From BRHc4a sp049323915 (lineage in GTDB: Bacteria; Bacillota; Desulfotomaculia; Desulfotomaculales; Desulfocucumaceae), in the NCBI GenBank assembly GCA_049323915.1, contig JBMOPC010000026.1, positions 1-19,374 of the forward strand: 19,374 nt of DNA, read 5' to 3'. The position numbers and the translations under genes are program-made. The notes below the pieces were generated by a model. The model was not told the origin of the DNA and searched no databases. It worked only from the letters and a program-made list of their open reading frames with translations. Positions 1-6,844 of this stretch are shown here, piece after piece; the first letter of the stretch is position 1, and the number at the start of each line of letters is the position of its first letter.

Positions 1-45
1 TAGAATAAAACAGCCCGCCAATGACTAATATAATCTCACCACTAA

Positions 46-1527
46 TTACGCCAGCCCGTACCGTGACCGTATAAAAGGGGCCAGGTCCATTATCCTGGGC
101 TTTGACACTCCGAAAGTGTCTCCGGCCACGAAGAGGGGCACCAGTGAGTCTTCCCGGTGCAGGGAGCCGTGGCTGCCGCAGCCGGGGTGAACGGGGTCGC
201 ACTCCCCTGAAAACTCATATCCCGGCCTGGCGGTCACCAGCAGGTCTCCGGCGTTTTCACAGTTGAGGGCGTTTGAAAACTGGGCCAGGGCGTCGGGATA
301 GTCCCCAAAGCATATCCTGTGCCCGTCTGTCCTGGCGTCAACCGCGCCGGGGTCCCCCATAAGTGACCATCCCTGGCCGTATTCGTCCCAGAGGTCCCTT
401 CCCGGGCGGAAAGTGAGATTTCCTCCGCCCGCCTGCAAAACGTGATACCAGTCCCCTTCCTTCCAGACCACCTGGTCCACGCCGTTAACCCTCACAAGCC
501 TCTGCGCTATACCGGGCAGAAACCTCTCCTTTTCCTTCAGTATGTAAATGTGCCCCATCCTCTCGTTGAGGCACACGGCAATCTGGCTGCGTGGGCAGCC
601 TTCCCTGCCTATATCCACCTGGGTGAAATCCTTAAGCTCCTCCGACAGACTTATGATATTGGACTTTTCGGTTCCCACGCGGCTCTGGGAGTGGTCTCCC
701 ACAACTATGATGGTATTTCTCTTAATCGCCTCTTCCCAGCTGGGAAAGGCCTCCAGTATTTTTGACACCTGCCGGTCCACCCCCTGCAATGACTCCTCGC
801 TGCGGTTGGGGTCGTGCCGGTGGGCAAAGCCGTCGGTGTCCGGAAGGTAAATGGTCAAAAGGTCCGGCTGCCGTCCCCTCTTGATCAGCCACCTCCCCAC
901 CGTCCCGGAATACTCGTCGTTAACCCCGAATTTTTTAAAATAGTGGCGCAGGGCCAGCAGGCTGCTCCACTGCGGGGAGTCGGGGGGGCAAAACTGCCCG
1001 AGGAAAAGGTTCCCCGGCCCCATCAGTTTACCTTTAAGCCCGAAGGTGGAAAACATCTGAACAATAAGCGGTATCCTGGCCCGGTGGGGGCGCCCGGCCC
1101 TGAAGATGAAGGGGTTGACCGCGCCGGTGGTAAATCCGGCCTCTTCCATGGATTCATACAGGGTTTTGACTTTTTTGCTAAGCTGCATGTGGTTGAGGTT
1201 GAACAGGAGTTCCTGTATCACCCTCTTTACCCCCATTTTCCACACTGCCAGAGGGCTGATGCCGTAGTTTACAATGCGTTTTTCATTCCGGCTGAACCAG
1301 ACAAAGCCCGGCACCTGGTGGTCCGACGGAGGGGTTCCGGTGGCTATGGTGCTGGCGCAGGTGGGGGTCATGGTAGGGAAGACCGAAACACAGCGTTCGG
1401 TGAAGTACCCCCTCCTTTTAAGGAAATCCATGGCCGGTACCATCTTGCGGTCAAAGGCCCTTTTAAGTGCTGTGGGATTGAATGAGTCCACGATGAACAT
1501 GATGGTCTTTTTGGGCTGAGCTTTCAT
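46..1527 (-). CDS. Alkaline phosphatase superfamily phosphodiesterase/pyrophosphatase
   Basis: The product is 493 residues and belongs to the alkaline phosphatase / nucleotide pyrophosphatase (type I phosphodiesterase) superfamily, metal-dependent hydrolases of phosphate mono- or diesters. The metal and nucleophile framework is visible: an N-terminal IVDSF (Asp14), PTMTPT with Thr54 as likely nucleophile, PDTDGFAH (Asp232, His236), VGDHS (Asp278, His279) and GSHGSLH near the C-terminus (His453/His457). There is no signal peptide, so it is probably cytoplasmic. The frame stays open upstream to 1716, but that would overlap pyrE by 167 bases. The ATG at 1527, with GGAGG at 1541-1545 and directly before the first conserved motif, is the better start. 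It begins 22 bp after the pyrE stop, so it is probably cotranscribed with pyrE. The substrate is unknown; a nucleotide or pyrophosphate substrate is only a guess from context. Confidence 0.85.
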   Translation of the reverse strand: MKAQPKKTIMFIVDSFNPTALKRAFDRKMVPAMDFLKRRGYFTERCVSVFPTMTPTCASTIATGTPPSDHQVPGFVWFSRNEKRIVNYGISPLAVWKMGVKRVIQELLFNLNHMQLSKKVKTLYESMEEAGFTTGAVNPFIFRAGRPHRARIPLIVQMFSTFGLKGKLMGPGNLFLGQFCPPDSPQWSSLLALRHYFKKFGVNDEYSGTVGRWLIKRGRQPDLLTIYLPDTDGFAHRHDPNRSEESLQGVDRQVSKILEAFPSWEEAIKRNTIIVVGDHSQSRVGTEKSNIISLSEELKDFTQVDIGREGCPRSQIAVCLNERMGHIYILKEKERFLPGIAQRLVRVNGVDQVVWKEGDWYHVLQAGGGNLTFRPGRDLWDEYGQGWSLMGDPGAVDARTDGHRICFGDYPDALAQFSNALNCENAGDLLVTARPGYEFSGECDPVHPGCGSHGSLHREDSLVPLFVAGDTFGVSKPRIMDLAPFIRSRYGLA

Positions 1528-1549
1528 TGTATCCCCGCACCCTCCGTTT

Positions 1550-2125
1550 TTATACTTTCCTGCTCCCGGGCTTGACAAAGGGAATCCCCCTGCCGCACAA
1601 TGGACACTGTTCGGGGCTGTAAGAGACAGCCGGTATTTGCAGCAGGCTTTCCGTACGAACTCCCAGCTGCGCCCCGCCCCCGCTCCGGTCCACCAGTACC
1701 CCGGCCCCCACAACATTTCCTCCCAGCCCTCTCACCAACTCAATTACCTCTTTCACCGATCCGCCGGTGGTGACCACGTCCTCCACCACCAGCACCCTCT
1801 CGCCCGGAGAAATGGTGAAGCCGCGCCTCAAGGCCATTTTTCCGTTATCCCTTTCGGTAAAGAGGCTCTTTGCGCTGAGCGCCGATGCAACCTCATAGGA
1901 TATTATAATGCCGCCCATGGCCGGGCCCACCACAGATTCCACACCATCGCCGGCAAACCTGGCCGCCAGTTCCCGGCACAGCGCACTGCAGTGATCCGGG
2001 TGCTGCAAGACAAGGGCGCACTGGAAGTACCTGTCGCTGTGCCTGCCCGAGGTCAGTAGAAAATGTCCGGTCAGCATGGCGCCGGTTTTTTCAAAAATAT
2101 CAATTATATGTTGTCTTTCCAACAT
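1550..2125 (-). CDS. pyrE: Orotate phosphoribosyltransferase
   Basis: PyrE transfers the phosphoribosyl group of PRPP to orotate, giving OMP, the fifth step of UMP synthesis. The 191-residue protein has the type I phosphoribosyltransferase PRPP loop VVEDVVTTGGS at residues 113-123 and an early LTSGRHSDRYFQ segment typical of the family. It ends in a short CPLCGRG segment (Cys174, Cys177), a knuckle-like pair absent from E. coli PyrE but, as I recall, common in the variant of thermophiles and clostridia. The ATG at 2125 has AGGGAG at 2135-2140. The phosphodiesterase gene follows after 22 bp, suggesting one transcript. It is separated from pyrF by the plus-strand spore protein gene, so it needs its own promoter in the 311 bp gap upstream; no PyrR-type hairpin was seen there. 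Confidence 0.95.
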   Translation of the reverse strand: MLERQHIIDIFEKTGAMLTGHFLLTSGRHSDRYFQCALVLQHPDHCSALCRELAARFAGDGVESVVGPAMGGIIISYEVASALSAKSLFTERDNGKMALRRGFTISPGERVLVVEDVVTTGGSVKEVIELVRGLGGNVVGAGVLVDRSGGGAQLGVRTESLLQIPAVSYSPEQCPLCGRGIPFVKPGSRKV

Positions 2126-2436
2126 CTATATTCACTCCCTGCTTATATTTATATATACCGTGCCGGTCTTTTCATCCCAGTCCACCGAAGCATCTCAATC
2201 CAATCTCCACCTGAACCTCTTCCTCCCAAATGCTCCCGGCATACGACTCCTGAATTCTGTATTCTGTTAAATTATTTCTATCTTTTTCATGCAATTCCTG
2301 CTCTTGCCGACAATGCCTGTTCTGGTACGACATTCCTCGCATTTTAGCTTTTTCTCGTGGAATAATATAAAATGCCCCGACAACTGAATATGTACCATAG
2401 TTTCGCTGCCCGCCCCCACGAAGGGAGTTGGCTGAT
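2126..2436. other. 311 bp divergent intergenic region between pyrE and the spore protein gene
   Basis: This gap lies between divergent genes and should hold promoters for both. Near the pyrE side there is an AT-rich stretch (about 2141-2158) that on the minus strand reads TATATATAAATATAAG and could contain a -10 element, but no convincing -35 was found. A three-unit heptamer array lies at 2246-2266. Open frames crossing the gap on both strands have no recognisable domain and no ribosome site. No clear sporulation (sigma G type) promoter was identified upstream of the spore protein gene. Confidence 0.6.
2246..2266 (-). repeat. Heptanucleotide tandem repeat array A (3 units)
   Basis: On the plus strand the units are ACTCCTG, AATTCTG and TATTCTG. 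Read on the minus strand they are CAGAATA, CAGAATT and CAGGAGT, all fitting CAGRANN. The array sits in the pyrE/spore-protein intergenic gap and belongs to the same family as the other arrays in this window. Confidence 0.75.
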
Positions 2437-2610
2437 ATGGCTAGAAACCGAGGCATAATGTCAGACGCGCTGAAGTTTGAGCTGGCCAAGGAACTTGGTG
2501 TTGCGGACGTGGTGGCCCGCGACGGCGACTTTGGCAACGTATCCTCAAGGAACTGCGGAAACCTTGTAAGGCTTGCCATCGAACGGGCCGAAAAATCATT
2601 AGTCTTTTAG
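2437..2610 (+). CDS. Alpha/beta-type small acid-soluble spore protein
   Basis: A 57-residue protein resembling alpha/beta-type small acid-soluble spore proteins, which coat and protect spore DNA and are degraded at germination by the GPR protease. KFELAKELGV (residues 13-22) corresponds to the GPR cleavage region, and GNVSSRNCGNLVRLAIERAE (33-52) to the conserved C-terminal DNA-binding helix. The ATG at 2437 is preceded by AAGGGAG at 2421-2427 with 9 nt spacing; a TTG three codons upstream lies too close to that site. It lies on the plus strand inside the minus-strand pyr cluster and ends at a strong hairpin shared with pyrF. It is the best single sign that the host forms endospores. Expression in the forespore is expected from the family, but I could not read a promoter. 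Confidence 0.88.
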   Translation: MARNRGIMSDALKFELAKELGVADVVARDGDFGNVSSRNCGNLVRLAIERAEKSLVF

Positions 2611-2620
2611 GGCGGCAGCG

Positions 2621-2656
2621 AATAAAGGGATGTGTTAAACAACACATCCCTTTATT
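2621..2656. terminator. Perfect 16 bp hairpin between the spore protein gene and pyrF, probable bidirectional terminator
   Basis: AATAAAGGGATGTGTT (2621-2636) and its exact complement (2641-2656) flank an AAAC loop. The outer AT-rich end supplies a short T-rich stretch in both directions (TTTATT), as expected of a two-way intrinsic terminator between convergent genes. The pyrF stop codon (2635-2637) and last codons lie inside the hairpin. The spore protein gene stops 10 bp before it. Confidence 0.85.
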
Positions 2657-3357
2657 TCATCAAGTATTTTACGGGCCGACTGCAAGGGGTCATCCGAACC
2701 CGTTATTGGCCTGCCCACCACTATATACGTGGAACCTGCCGAAATTGCCCCGGCGGGGGTCATAACTCTTTTCTGGTCACCGGCGTCGGACCCCGCGGGC
2801 CTCACTCCAGGCGTAACAATTACGAAATCCCCGCCACATTTTTCCCTGATTGCCGAAACCTCCCCGGGTGAGGCCACAACTCCATCCAAGCCGCAATCCC
2901 TGGTCATTTTGGCCCATCTTGCCACACAGTCCTCCACGCTCCACCCAACACCAATTTTTTTATTAAGAATTTCAGCGTTTATGCTGGTAAGCACTGTAAC
3001 CGCGATAACAGCCGGCGGCTGTATTCCAAGTTTCAATGCCTCCCCGCGCACCGCCCAGGAAGCCTCCTTCATCATTTCCGGCCCGCCCGAGGCATGAAAG
3101 TTGATTATGTCGGGGCCCAGCCCGGTAAGCACCCTGGCCGCCCTGGCCACGGTGTTCGGTATGTCGTGCAGCTTGAGATCCAGGAAAACCTTGCAGCCCC
3201 TGCCTTTAATATCCTGTACTATCCTACCTCCGGCGGCGTAAAAAAGCTCCATGCCCACCTTGAACATGCCGGCGCAGCCCTTTAGCCTGTCCACCAGTTC
3301 AAGCGCCCTTCCCGGGTCGTTAACATCCAGGGCCACAATAAGCCTGTTGTCTGTCAT
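2635..3357 (-). CDS. pyrF: Orotidine 5'-phosphate decarboxylase
   Basis: PyrF decarboxylates OMP to UMP, the final step of the pathway. The 240-residue protein shows the catalytic DLKLHDIPNT signature (Asp60, Lys62, Asp65), an N-terminal IVALDVND strand, and the phosphate-binding end GVRPAG ... IVVGRPI. The ATG at 3357 has a GGGG-rich site just upstream and gives the usual family length of about 240. An in-frame ATG at 3381 overlaps the flavin-reductase stop as ATGA but has no ribosome site, so it is less likely. Only 20 bp separate it from the upstream gene, so the two are presumably cotranscribed. The 3' end runs into the terminator hairpin shared with the spore protein gene. Confidence 0.95.
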   Translation of the reverse strand: MTDNRLIVALDVNDPGRALELVDRLKGCAGMFKVGMELFYAAGGRIVQDIKGRGCKVFLDLKLHDIPNTVARAARVLTGLGPDIINFHASGGPEMMKEASWAVRGEALKLGIQPPAVIAVTVLTSINAEILNKKIGVGWSVEDCVARWAKMTRDCGLDGVVASPGEVSAIREKCGGDFVIVTPGVRPAGSDAGDQKRVMTPAGAISAGSTYIVVGRPITGSDDPLQSARKILDEIKGCVV

Positions 3358-3377
3358 CAGCCCCGTACCCCCGTAAA

Positions 3378-3935
3378 TCATTTTGTTATTGAAAATCCCA
3401 TCATGGAGATCATGTCTCCCAGTTCCCGGTATTCTCCTTGGTTAAAGGCCACCGGCCTCATTTTGCCAAAGTCAATCCTGCCCCCGCCATCCAGCACTGC
3501 CTCGTCCACATGGACGGCCACCACTTCTCCCACAAACATGTCGTGGCTTCCCAGGCTCATTTTGTTTCTTACCACGCACTCTATATTGACCGGGCAGCGG
3601 TCAATCAAAGGCGCCTTTACACTGGAGGCCGGCTCGCGGTTAAACCCGCAAAGGGTGAACTTATCCTCATCCCTTCCCGATACCATGCCGCAAAGGTCAA
3701 GTTCCCTGACCATACCGGCGGTGGGGAGGTTAACCACAAACTCCCCGGTTTCCTCCAGTAACCGGTGGGAATGCCGTGAGGGGCGGACGCTGATGCTGAT
3801 CATGGGAGGATCGGAGTTTACCGTTCCAACCCAGGCAAGAGTAATAATGTTGTCACTGCCGTCCCCGGACGCCACCGTCACCAGAACTGCCGGCACAGGT
3901 GTCAGGGCTGTGGAAGGGCTTTTAATCCTTTTCAT
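3378..3935 (-). CDS. Flavin reductase-like, FMN-binding protein (flavoredoxin type)
   Basis: About 185 residues with the fold signature of the flavin reductase-like FMN-binding domain: an N-terminal PVPAVLVTVAS strand, ITLAWVGTVNSDPPMISISVRPSRHSH for FMN contacts, then GEFVVNLP and a CVV...LGSHDMFVGEVVAVHVDE segment. Such proteins bind FMN and serve as flavin reductases or electron carriers; many anaerobes carry several of unknown role. The ATG at 3935 or the TTG directly before it (3938) could be the start, both behind GGGGTGAT. It lies 20 bp upstream of pyrF, so a link to pyrimidine synthesis, for example recycling flavin or electrons near PyrD/PyrK, is possible but only suggested by position. 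It is not one of the standard pyr genes. Confidence 0.85.
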   Translation of the reverse strand: MKRIKSPSTALTPVPAVLVTVASGDGSDNIITLAWVGTVNSDPPMISISVRPSRHSHRLLEETGEFVVNLPTAGMVRELDLCGMVSGRDEDKFTLCGFNREPASSVKAPLIDRCPVNIECVVRNKMSLGSHDMFVGEVVAVHVDEAVLDGGGRIDFGKMRPVAFNQGEYRELGDMISMMGFSITK

Positions 3936-3960
3936 CAATCTATCACCCCGTTATATTTAA

Positions 3961-3986
3961 GAATACAGAACTCAGAACTCAGAATA
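3961..3986 (+). repeat. Heptanucleotide tandem repeat array B (3-4 units)
   Basis: After a partial unit, plus-strand units CAGAACT, CAGAACT and CAGAATA follow at 3966-3986. The array lies upstream of the flavin-reductase gene. It is in inverted orientation to array C (4098-4139), 111 bp away, so the two could pair in single-stranded nucleic acid. Confidence 0.8.
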
Positions 3987-4003
3987 TATTAAACCATGTA
4001 TTG

Positions 4004-4031
4004 ATTGTACCGGATGTTGCTTAATGTTTAA
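4004..4031 (-). promoter_or_regulatory. Possible promoter for the flavin reductase-pyrF unit
   Basis: On the minus strand TTAAAC (4031-4026) and TACAAT (4009-4004) are separated by 16 bp. The -10 matches the sigma-A consensus at five of six positions; the -35 is weak. A promoter here would explain expression of flavin reductase and pyrF apart from pyrD. Confidence 0.3.
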
Positions 4032-4097
4032 ATCGGGCTGGCCAACTCCATACAACCTAAAACAGCTTTTGGCCTAAAGGTTTCACCCGGGATTCCA

Positions 4098-4139
4098 AAT
4101 TCTGTCTCCTGAATTCTGTCTCCTGTCTTCTGAATTCTG
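4098..4139 (-). repeat. Heptanucleotide tandem repeat array C (6 units)
   Basis: This is the longest and most regular array. Six uninterrupted heptamers on the plus strand read AATTCTG, TCTCCTG, AATTCTG, TCTCCTG, TCTTCTG and AATTCTG. On the minus strand all are CAGRANN. In the sense of pyrD transcription it begins 9 nt after the pyrD stop codon and so would lie in that mRNA's 3' end. Confidence 0.9.
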
Positions 4140-4148
4140 CTTTTCTTA

Positions 4149-5060
4149 CTACACGTTATGTGCCGCACCCACCAGATAATTAATATCCTCGATATTATTT
4201 TCGGACATAAAATCCACTATCCCGCCGATCACGTCCATGGTTGCCCCCGGGTTGACAAAATTGGCGGTGCCCACGGCCACCGCCCTGGCCCCGGCCATTA
4301 TGAACTGAAGGGCGTCCTCCCCGCTTGTTATCCCCCCCATTCCGATTATGGGTATGTTGACAGCCCTGTATACCTGCCAGACGGCCCTCACCGCCACCGG
4401 CCTTACGGCAGGGCCGGAAAGTCCTCCCATGATGTTGCCCAGCACCGGCCTTCTCTTTTTTATATCAATCACCATACCCAAAAGGGTGTTGATAAGCGAT
4501 ACCGCGTCGGCCCCGGCCAAGGCCACGCCCTGTGCCACCTCCGCTATGCCGGTGACATTGGGCGAAAGCTTGGCGATAACCGGCAGGCCCGTGGACCCCT
4601 TTACCGCCTTTACCACCTCGGCTGCGGAATCCGGGTCGTGGCCGAACATCATGCCCCCTTTTTTAACATTAGGGCACGAAATGTTCACTTCTATTCCGGC
4701 CACCCCCCCGGCGCGGTCCAGCTTTTCGGCCAGCCTGGCGTAATCCTCCACGGTATCGCCGGAAATGTTTACTATCACCGGCACATCAAAATTCTTAAGG
4801 TAAGGAAGGTGCTTTTCCACCACAGCCTCGACTCCCGGATTTTCCAGACCGATGGCGTTGAGCACGCCGGCGGGGGTTTCAGCCAGCCTGGGGGCCGGAT
4901 TTCCGGCCCTGGGACGCAGGGTGGTGCCCTTTATCACCAGCGCGCCGAGGCAGTTCAGGTCAACGTAACCGGCGTACTCCCTTCCGAACCCGAATGTCCC
5001 CGAGGCGGTTGCCACCGGGTTTTTCATTTTGATGCCGCCGATGTTTACCTCCAGGTTCAT
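4149..5060 (-). CDS. pyrD: Dihydroorotate dehydrogenase, catalytic subunit (class 1B)
   Basis: This is the FMN-containing subunit that oxidises dihydroorotate to orotate; in class 1B enzymes it works as a heterotetramer with PyrK and uses NAD. The protein has 303 residues with NPVATASGTFGFG near the N-terminus, catalytic Cys129 in NISCPN (Cys at this position marks class 1 enzymes), Lys44 in VIKGTT, and the FMN-phosphate region GMGGITSGEDA (240-250) with AVAVGTA. A GTG at 5066 would extend it by two codons, but AAAGGTGG lies right against it; the ATG at 5060 is better spaced. There is no membrane anchor, consistent with a cytosolic enzyme. Its partner pyrK is separated from it by an opposite-strand gene, which is unusual. 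Heptamer array C follows directly. Confidence 0.95.
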   Translation of the reverse strand: MNLEVNIGGIKMKNPVATASGTFGFGREYAGYVDLNCLGALVIKGTTLRPRAGNPAPRLAETPAGVLNAIGLENPGVEAVVEKHLPYLKNFDVPVIVNISGDTVEDYARLAEKLDRAGGVAGIEVNISCPNVKKGGMMFGHDPDSAAEVVKAVKGSTGLPVIAKLSPNVTGIAEVAQGVALAGADAVSLINTLLGMVIDIKKRRPVLGNIMGGLSGPAVRPVAVRAVWQVYRAVNIPIIGMGGITSGEDALQFIMAGARAVAVGTANFVNPGATMDVIGGIVDFMSENNIEDINYLVGAAHNV

Positions 5061-5159
5061 AGCCACCCACCTTTTCTATTTGCATATTTTACCTGTTATA
5101 TCCCCGCCGCAGCAAGCAAAAATAATGAAACGGCAATAAAAAAACAAAGGTGAAACGGC

Positions 5160-5957
5160 ATGATCATCCGACTTTTTATTGTTATATCACTGATAATGCT
5201 CCTTTTACCGGCGCATCCCCGGATTGCAAAGGACCCGGATGTGATACCGCCAAAACCGGCCCGGGAAAAAAGCAAAATGGCACACCGGGAAGACCCTCCA
5301 CTATACCTGGACGGCTCCCTTGCGGTCTTTTTGAAAGGCCGCACCCTGACTTTTAAATATCCGACCGGCGGCGCAACATCAAGCTTAACCCTTCCTCAGC
5401 CCGCCGGCGGGTACAACCATGAGGAACAGGAAAACCGCAGGCCCGCCGCAAAAAGAAAGGGGGATACCCTGTGGCTTACCTACAACGGATCTGTTTACTC
5501 TGTATTGATTGGCCCGCCCCCCGCCCCGTCCGGCGTCTATCCGGACCCGTGCTGCGACGGCGACAAGGTGATTGTGGACAAGAATAAAAACCTTCTATAC
5601 CTGTATAAAAACGGTGAACTGGCCAGGGTATACCGGGTGGCCACCGGTGAAAAGCCGGAATATACCCCTGAAGGAAAGTTTACCGTAATGAATAAGTACT
5701 CCATTCCCCCCGATCCCGGCAAGGAACGCTTTGGCCCCCGCTGGCTGGGCATCGGGGTGCCCAGCGACAGGGACCTTCGGTCTGAAAAGCCGGACCAGAG
5801 GGCCCCTCGTGGAATAAAGTACGGCATACACGGAACCGATGAGCCGGACTCGATCGGCACCTATGCGTCAGGCGGCTGCGTCCGCCTCAGCAACACCGAC
5901 ATACTGGAGCTTTATGATCTGGTGGACGTCAACACACCGGTGGAGATCATCAGATAG
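5160..5957 (+). CDS. Exported or membrane-anchored L,D-transpeptidase (YkuD domain)
   Basis: The 265-residue protein has a hydrophobic N-terminal segment (about 3-17) that should act as signal peptide or anchor, a linker and small beta-rich region (about 46-118), and a C-terminal YkuD domain (about 134-264). The catalytic signature is complete: IHGT with His224, SIGTYASGGCVRLSN with Cys240 and Arg242. YkuD enzymes cross-link or modify peptidoglycan outside the membrane; in Bacillus a member is spore-associated. AAAGGTGA lies 6 nt before the ATG. It is on the plus strand between pyrK and pyrD, and its TAG stop (5955-5957) directly abuts the pyrK stop (5958-5960), so no terminator fits between them. 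Its target, vegetative wall or spore cortex, cannot be told. Confidence 0.92.
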   Translation: MIIRLFIVISLIMLLLPAHPRIAKDPDVIPPKPAREKSKMAHREDPPLYLDGSLAVFLKGRTLTFKYPTGGATSSLTLPQPAGGYNHEEQENRRPAAKRKGDTLWLTYNGSVYSVLIGPPPAPSGVYPDPCCDGDKVIVDKNKNLLYLYKNGELARVYRVATGEKPEYTPEGKFTVMNKYSIPPDPGKERFGPRWLGIGVPSDRDLRSEKPDQRAPRGIKYGIHGTDEPDSIGTYASGGCVRLSNTDILELYDLVDVNTPVEIIR

Positions 5958-6755
5958 CTAAAACACCAATTCCCGGAGGTCAAAAACCGGGCCGTCGGTG
6001 CAGACATGGGCGTACCTGAATTCTTCCCCGGCCCCTGATTTGACCTTGCACACGCAGGACAGGCAGGCGCCCACCCCGCAGCCCATTATTTCCTCCACCG
6101 ACACCTCAGCCCTGGCGCCCCGCGCCGCCAGCGGGGAAAGCGCCATCAGCATGGGCAGCGGGCCACAGGCGTATATACTGTGGGCTGTTTTTTCTCCCAA
6201 CAACTTTTTATACAGTTCGACCACACTGCCCCTGAAGCCCTCGGACCCGTCATCGGTGGCTATATGGGTGGAAAAGCCCATGGCCCGGATTTGGCCCACC
6301 CCCGGCAGAGCTGCCGCCGTGGCCGCCCCCAGCAAAACCTCCACATTTTCTATTTCACCGGAATAAATTTCTTTAATTTCCCCCAGCAGGAAAAAAAGAG
6401 GCGCCGCCCCGATACCACCACCCAAAACGGCCACCCTTTCCCCCCGCCCCGGAAGAGTATATCCATTTCCCAGCGGTCCCATGACATCCAGCAGATCCCC
6501 AGGCTTCATTGCGGCAAAAAGGGATGTCCCTTTTCCTGCCACCCTGTAAAGCGCGTAAACATGGCCCCGCTCCCTGTCCGCGAAATGAACGGACAGAGGC
6601 CTGCGCAAAAGAGGATCGTACACTCCCGGGCAGCGAATGTGCAGAAACTGGCCCGGCCGGGCGGCCGCGGCTATTTCCGGGGCGTCAAGGCACATAAGCC
6701 GGTGGCCCGGGATGACCTCTTCATTTTTTTTAATCATAAACTTTTTACTGTACAC
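5958..6755 (-). CDS. pyrK: Dihydroorotate dehydrogenase electron transfer subunit
   Basis: PyrK carries FAD and a [2Fe-2S] cluster and passes electrons from PyrD to NAD+. The 265 residues show the ferredoxin-NADP reductase-like layout: RRPLSV (51-56) for FAD, GGGIGAAPL (112-120) and CGPLPM (197-202) for the nucleotide region, and a C-terminal cluster site CGVGACLSC...C with Cys226, Cys231, Cys234 and Cys252. The start at 6755 is GTG with GGGGGA about 12 nt upstream, a rather long spacing; an ATG at 6737 (residue 7) is an alternative. It is convergent with the L,D-transpeptidase, with no bases between their stops. It lies beyond the opposite-strand LapA gene from carB, so it probably has its own promoter in the 89 bp gap at 6756-6844, which I could not define. 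Confidence 0.94.
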   Translation of the reverse strand: MYSKKFMIKKNEEVIPGHRLMCLDAPEIAAAARPGQFLHIRCPGVYDPLLRRPLSVHFADRERGHVYALYRVAGKGTSLFAAMKPGDLLDVMGPLGNGYTLPGRGERVAVLGGGIGAAPLFFLLGEIKEIYSGEIENVEVLLGAATAAALPGVGQIRAMGFSTHIATDDGSEGFRGSVVELYKKLLGEKTAHSIYACGPLPMLMALSPLAARGARAEVSVEEIMGCGVGACLSCVCKVKSGAGEEFRYAHVCTDGPVFDLRELVF

Positions 6756-6794
6756 AGGTGGCTCACATCCCCCGCAGTCATGATAAAATAAGTT

Positions 6795-6811
6795 GTGGAT
6801 ATATATTCCAC
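6795..6811. promoter_or_regulatory. Short palindrome in the pyrK/lapA divergent promoter region
   Basis: GTGGA and TCCAC flank seven A/T bases (TATATAT). It sits midway in the gap between divergent pyrK and the LapA-domain gene, where an operator or promoter element would be expected. Five-base arms are short and may be chance. Confidence 0.25.
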
Positions 6812-6844
6812 TGAAAACAACGTAAAAATGCAGGAGGTGTCCTT

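Noticed and set aside
1528..1716. N-terminal extension of the phosphodiesterase
   Set aside because: It would overlap pyrE by over 160 bases and adds no family motif. The ATG at 1527 has a ribosome site and starts at the conserved strand.
2341..2436. Sigma G-type promoter for the spore protein gene
   Set aside because: A CATAGTT-like -10 is present at 2396-2402, but no matching -35 at 17-18 bp was found.
2172..2579. A 135-codon minus-strand frame over the spore protein gene
   Set aside because: It is antisense to the well-supported spore protein gene and has no conserved features.
4158..5153. A 331-codon open frame on the plus strand opposite pyrD
   Set aside because: It is a mirror frame of the GC-rich pyrD gene, with low-complexity His/Gly/Pro-rich translation, no domain and no ribosome site.
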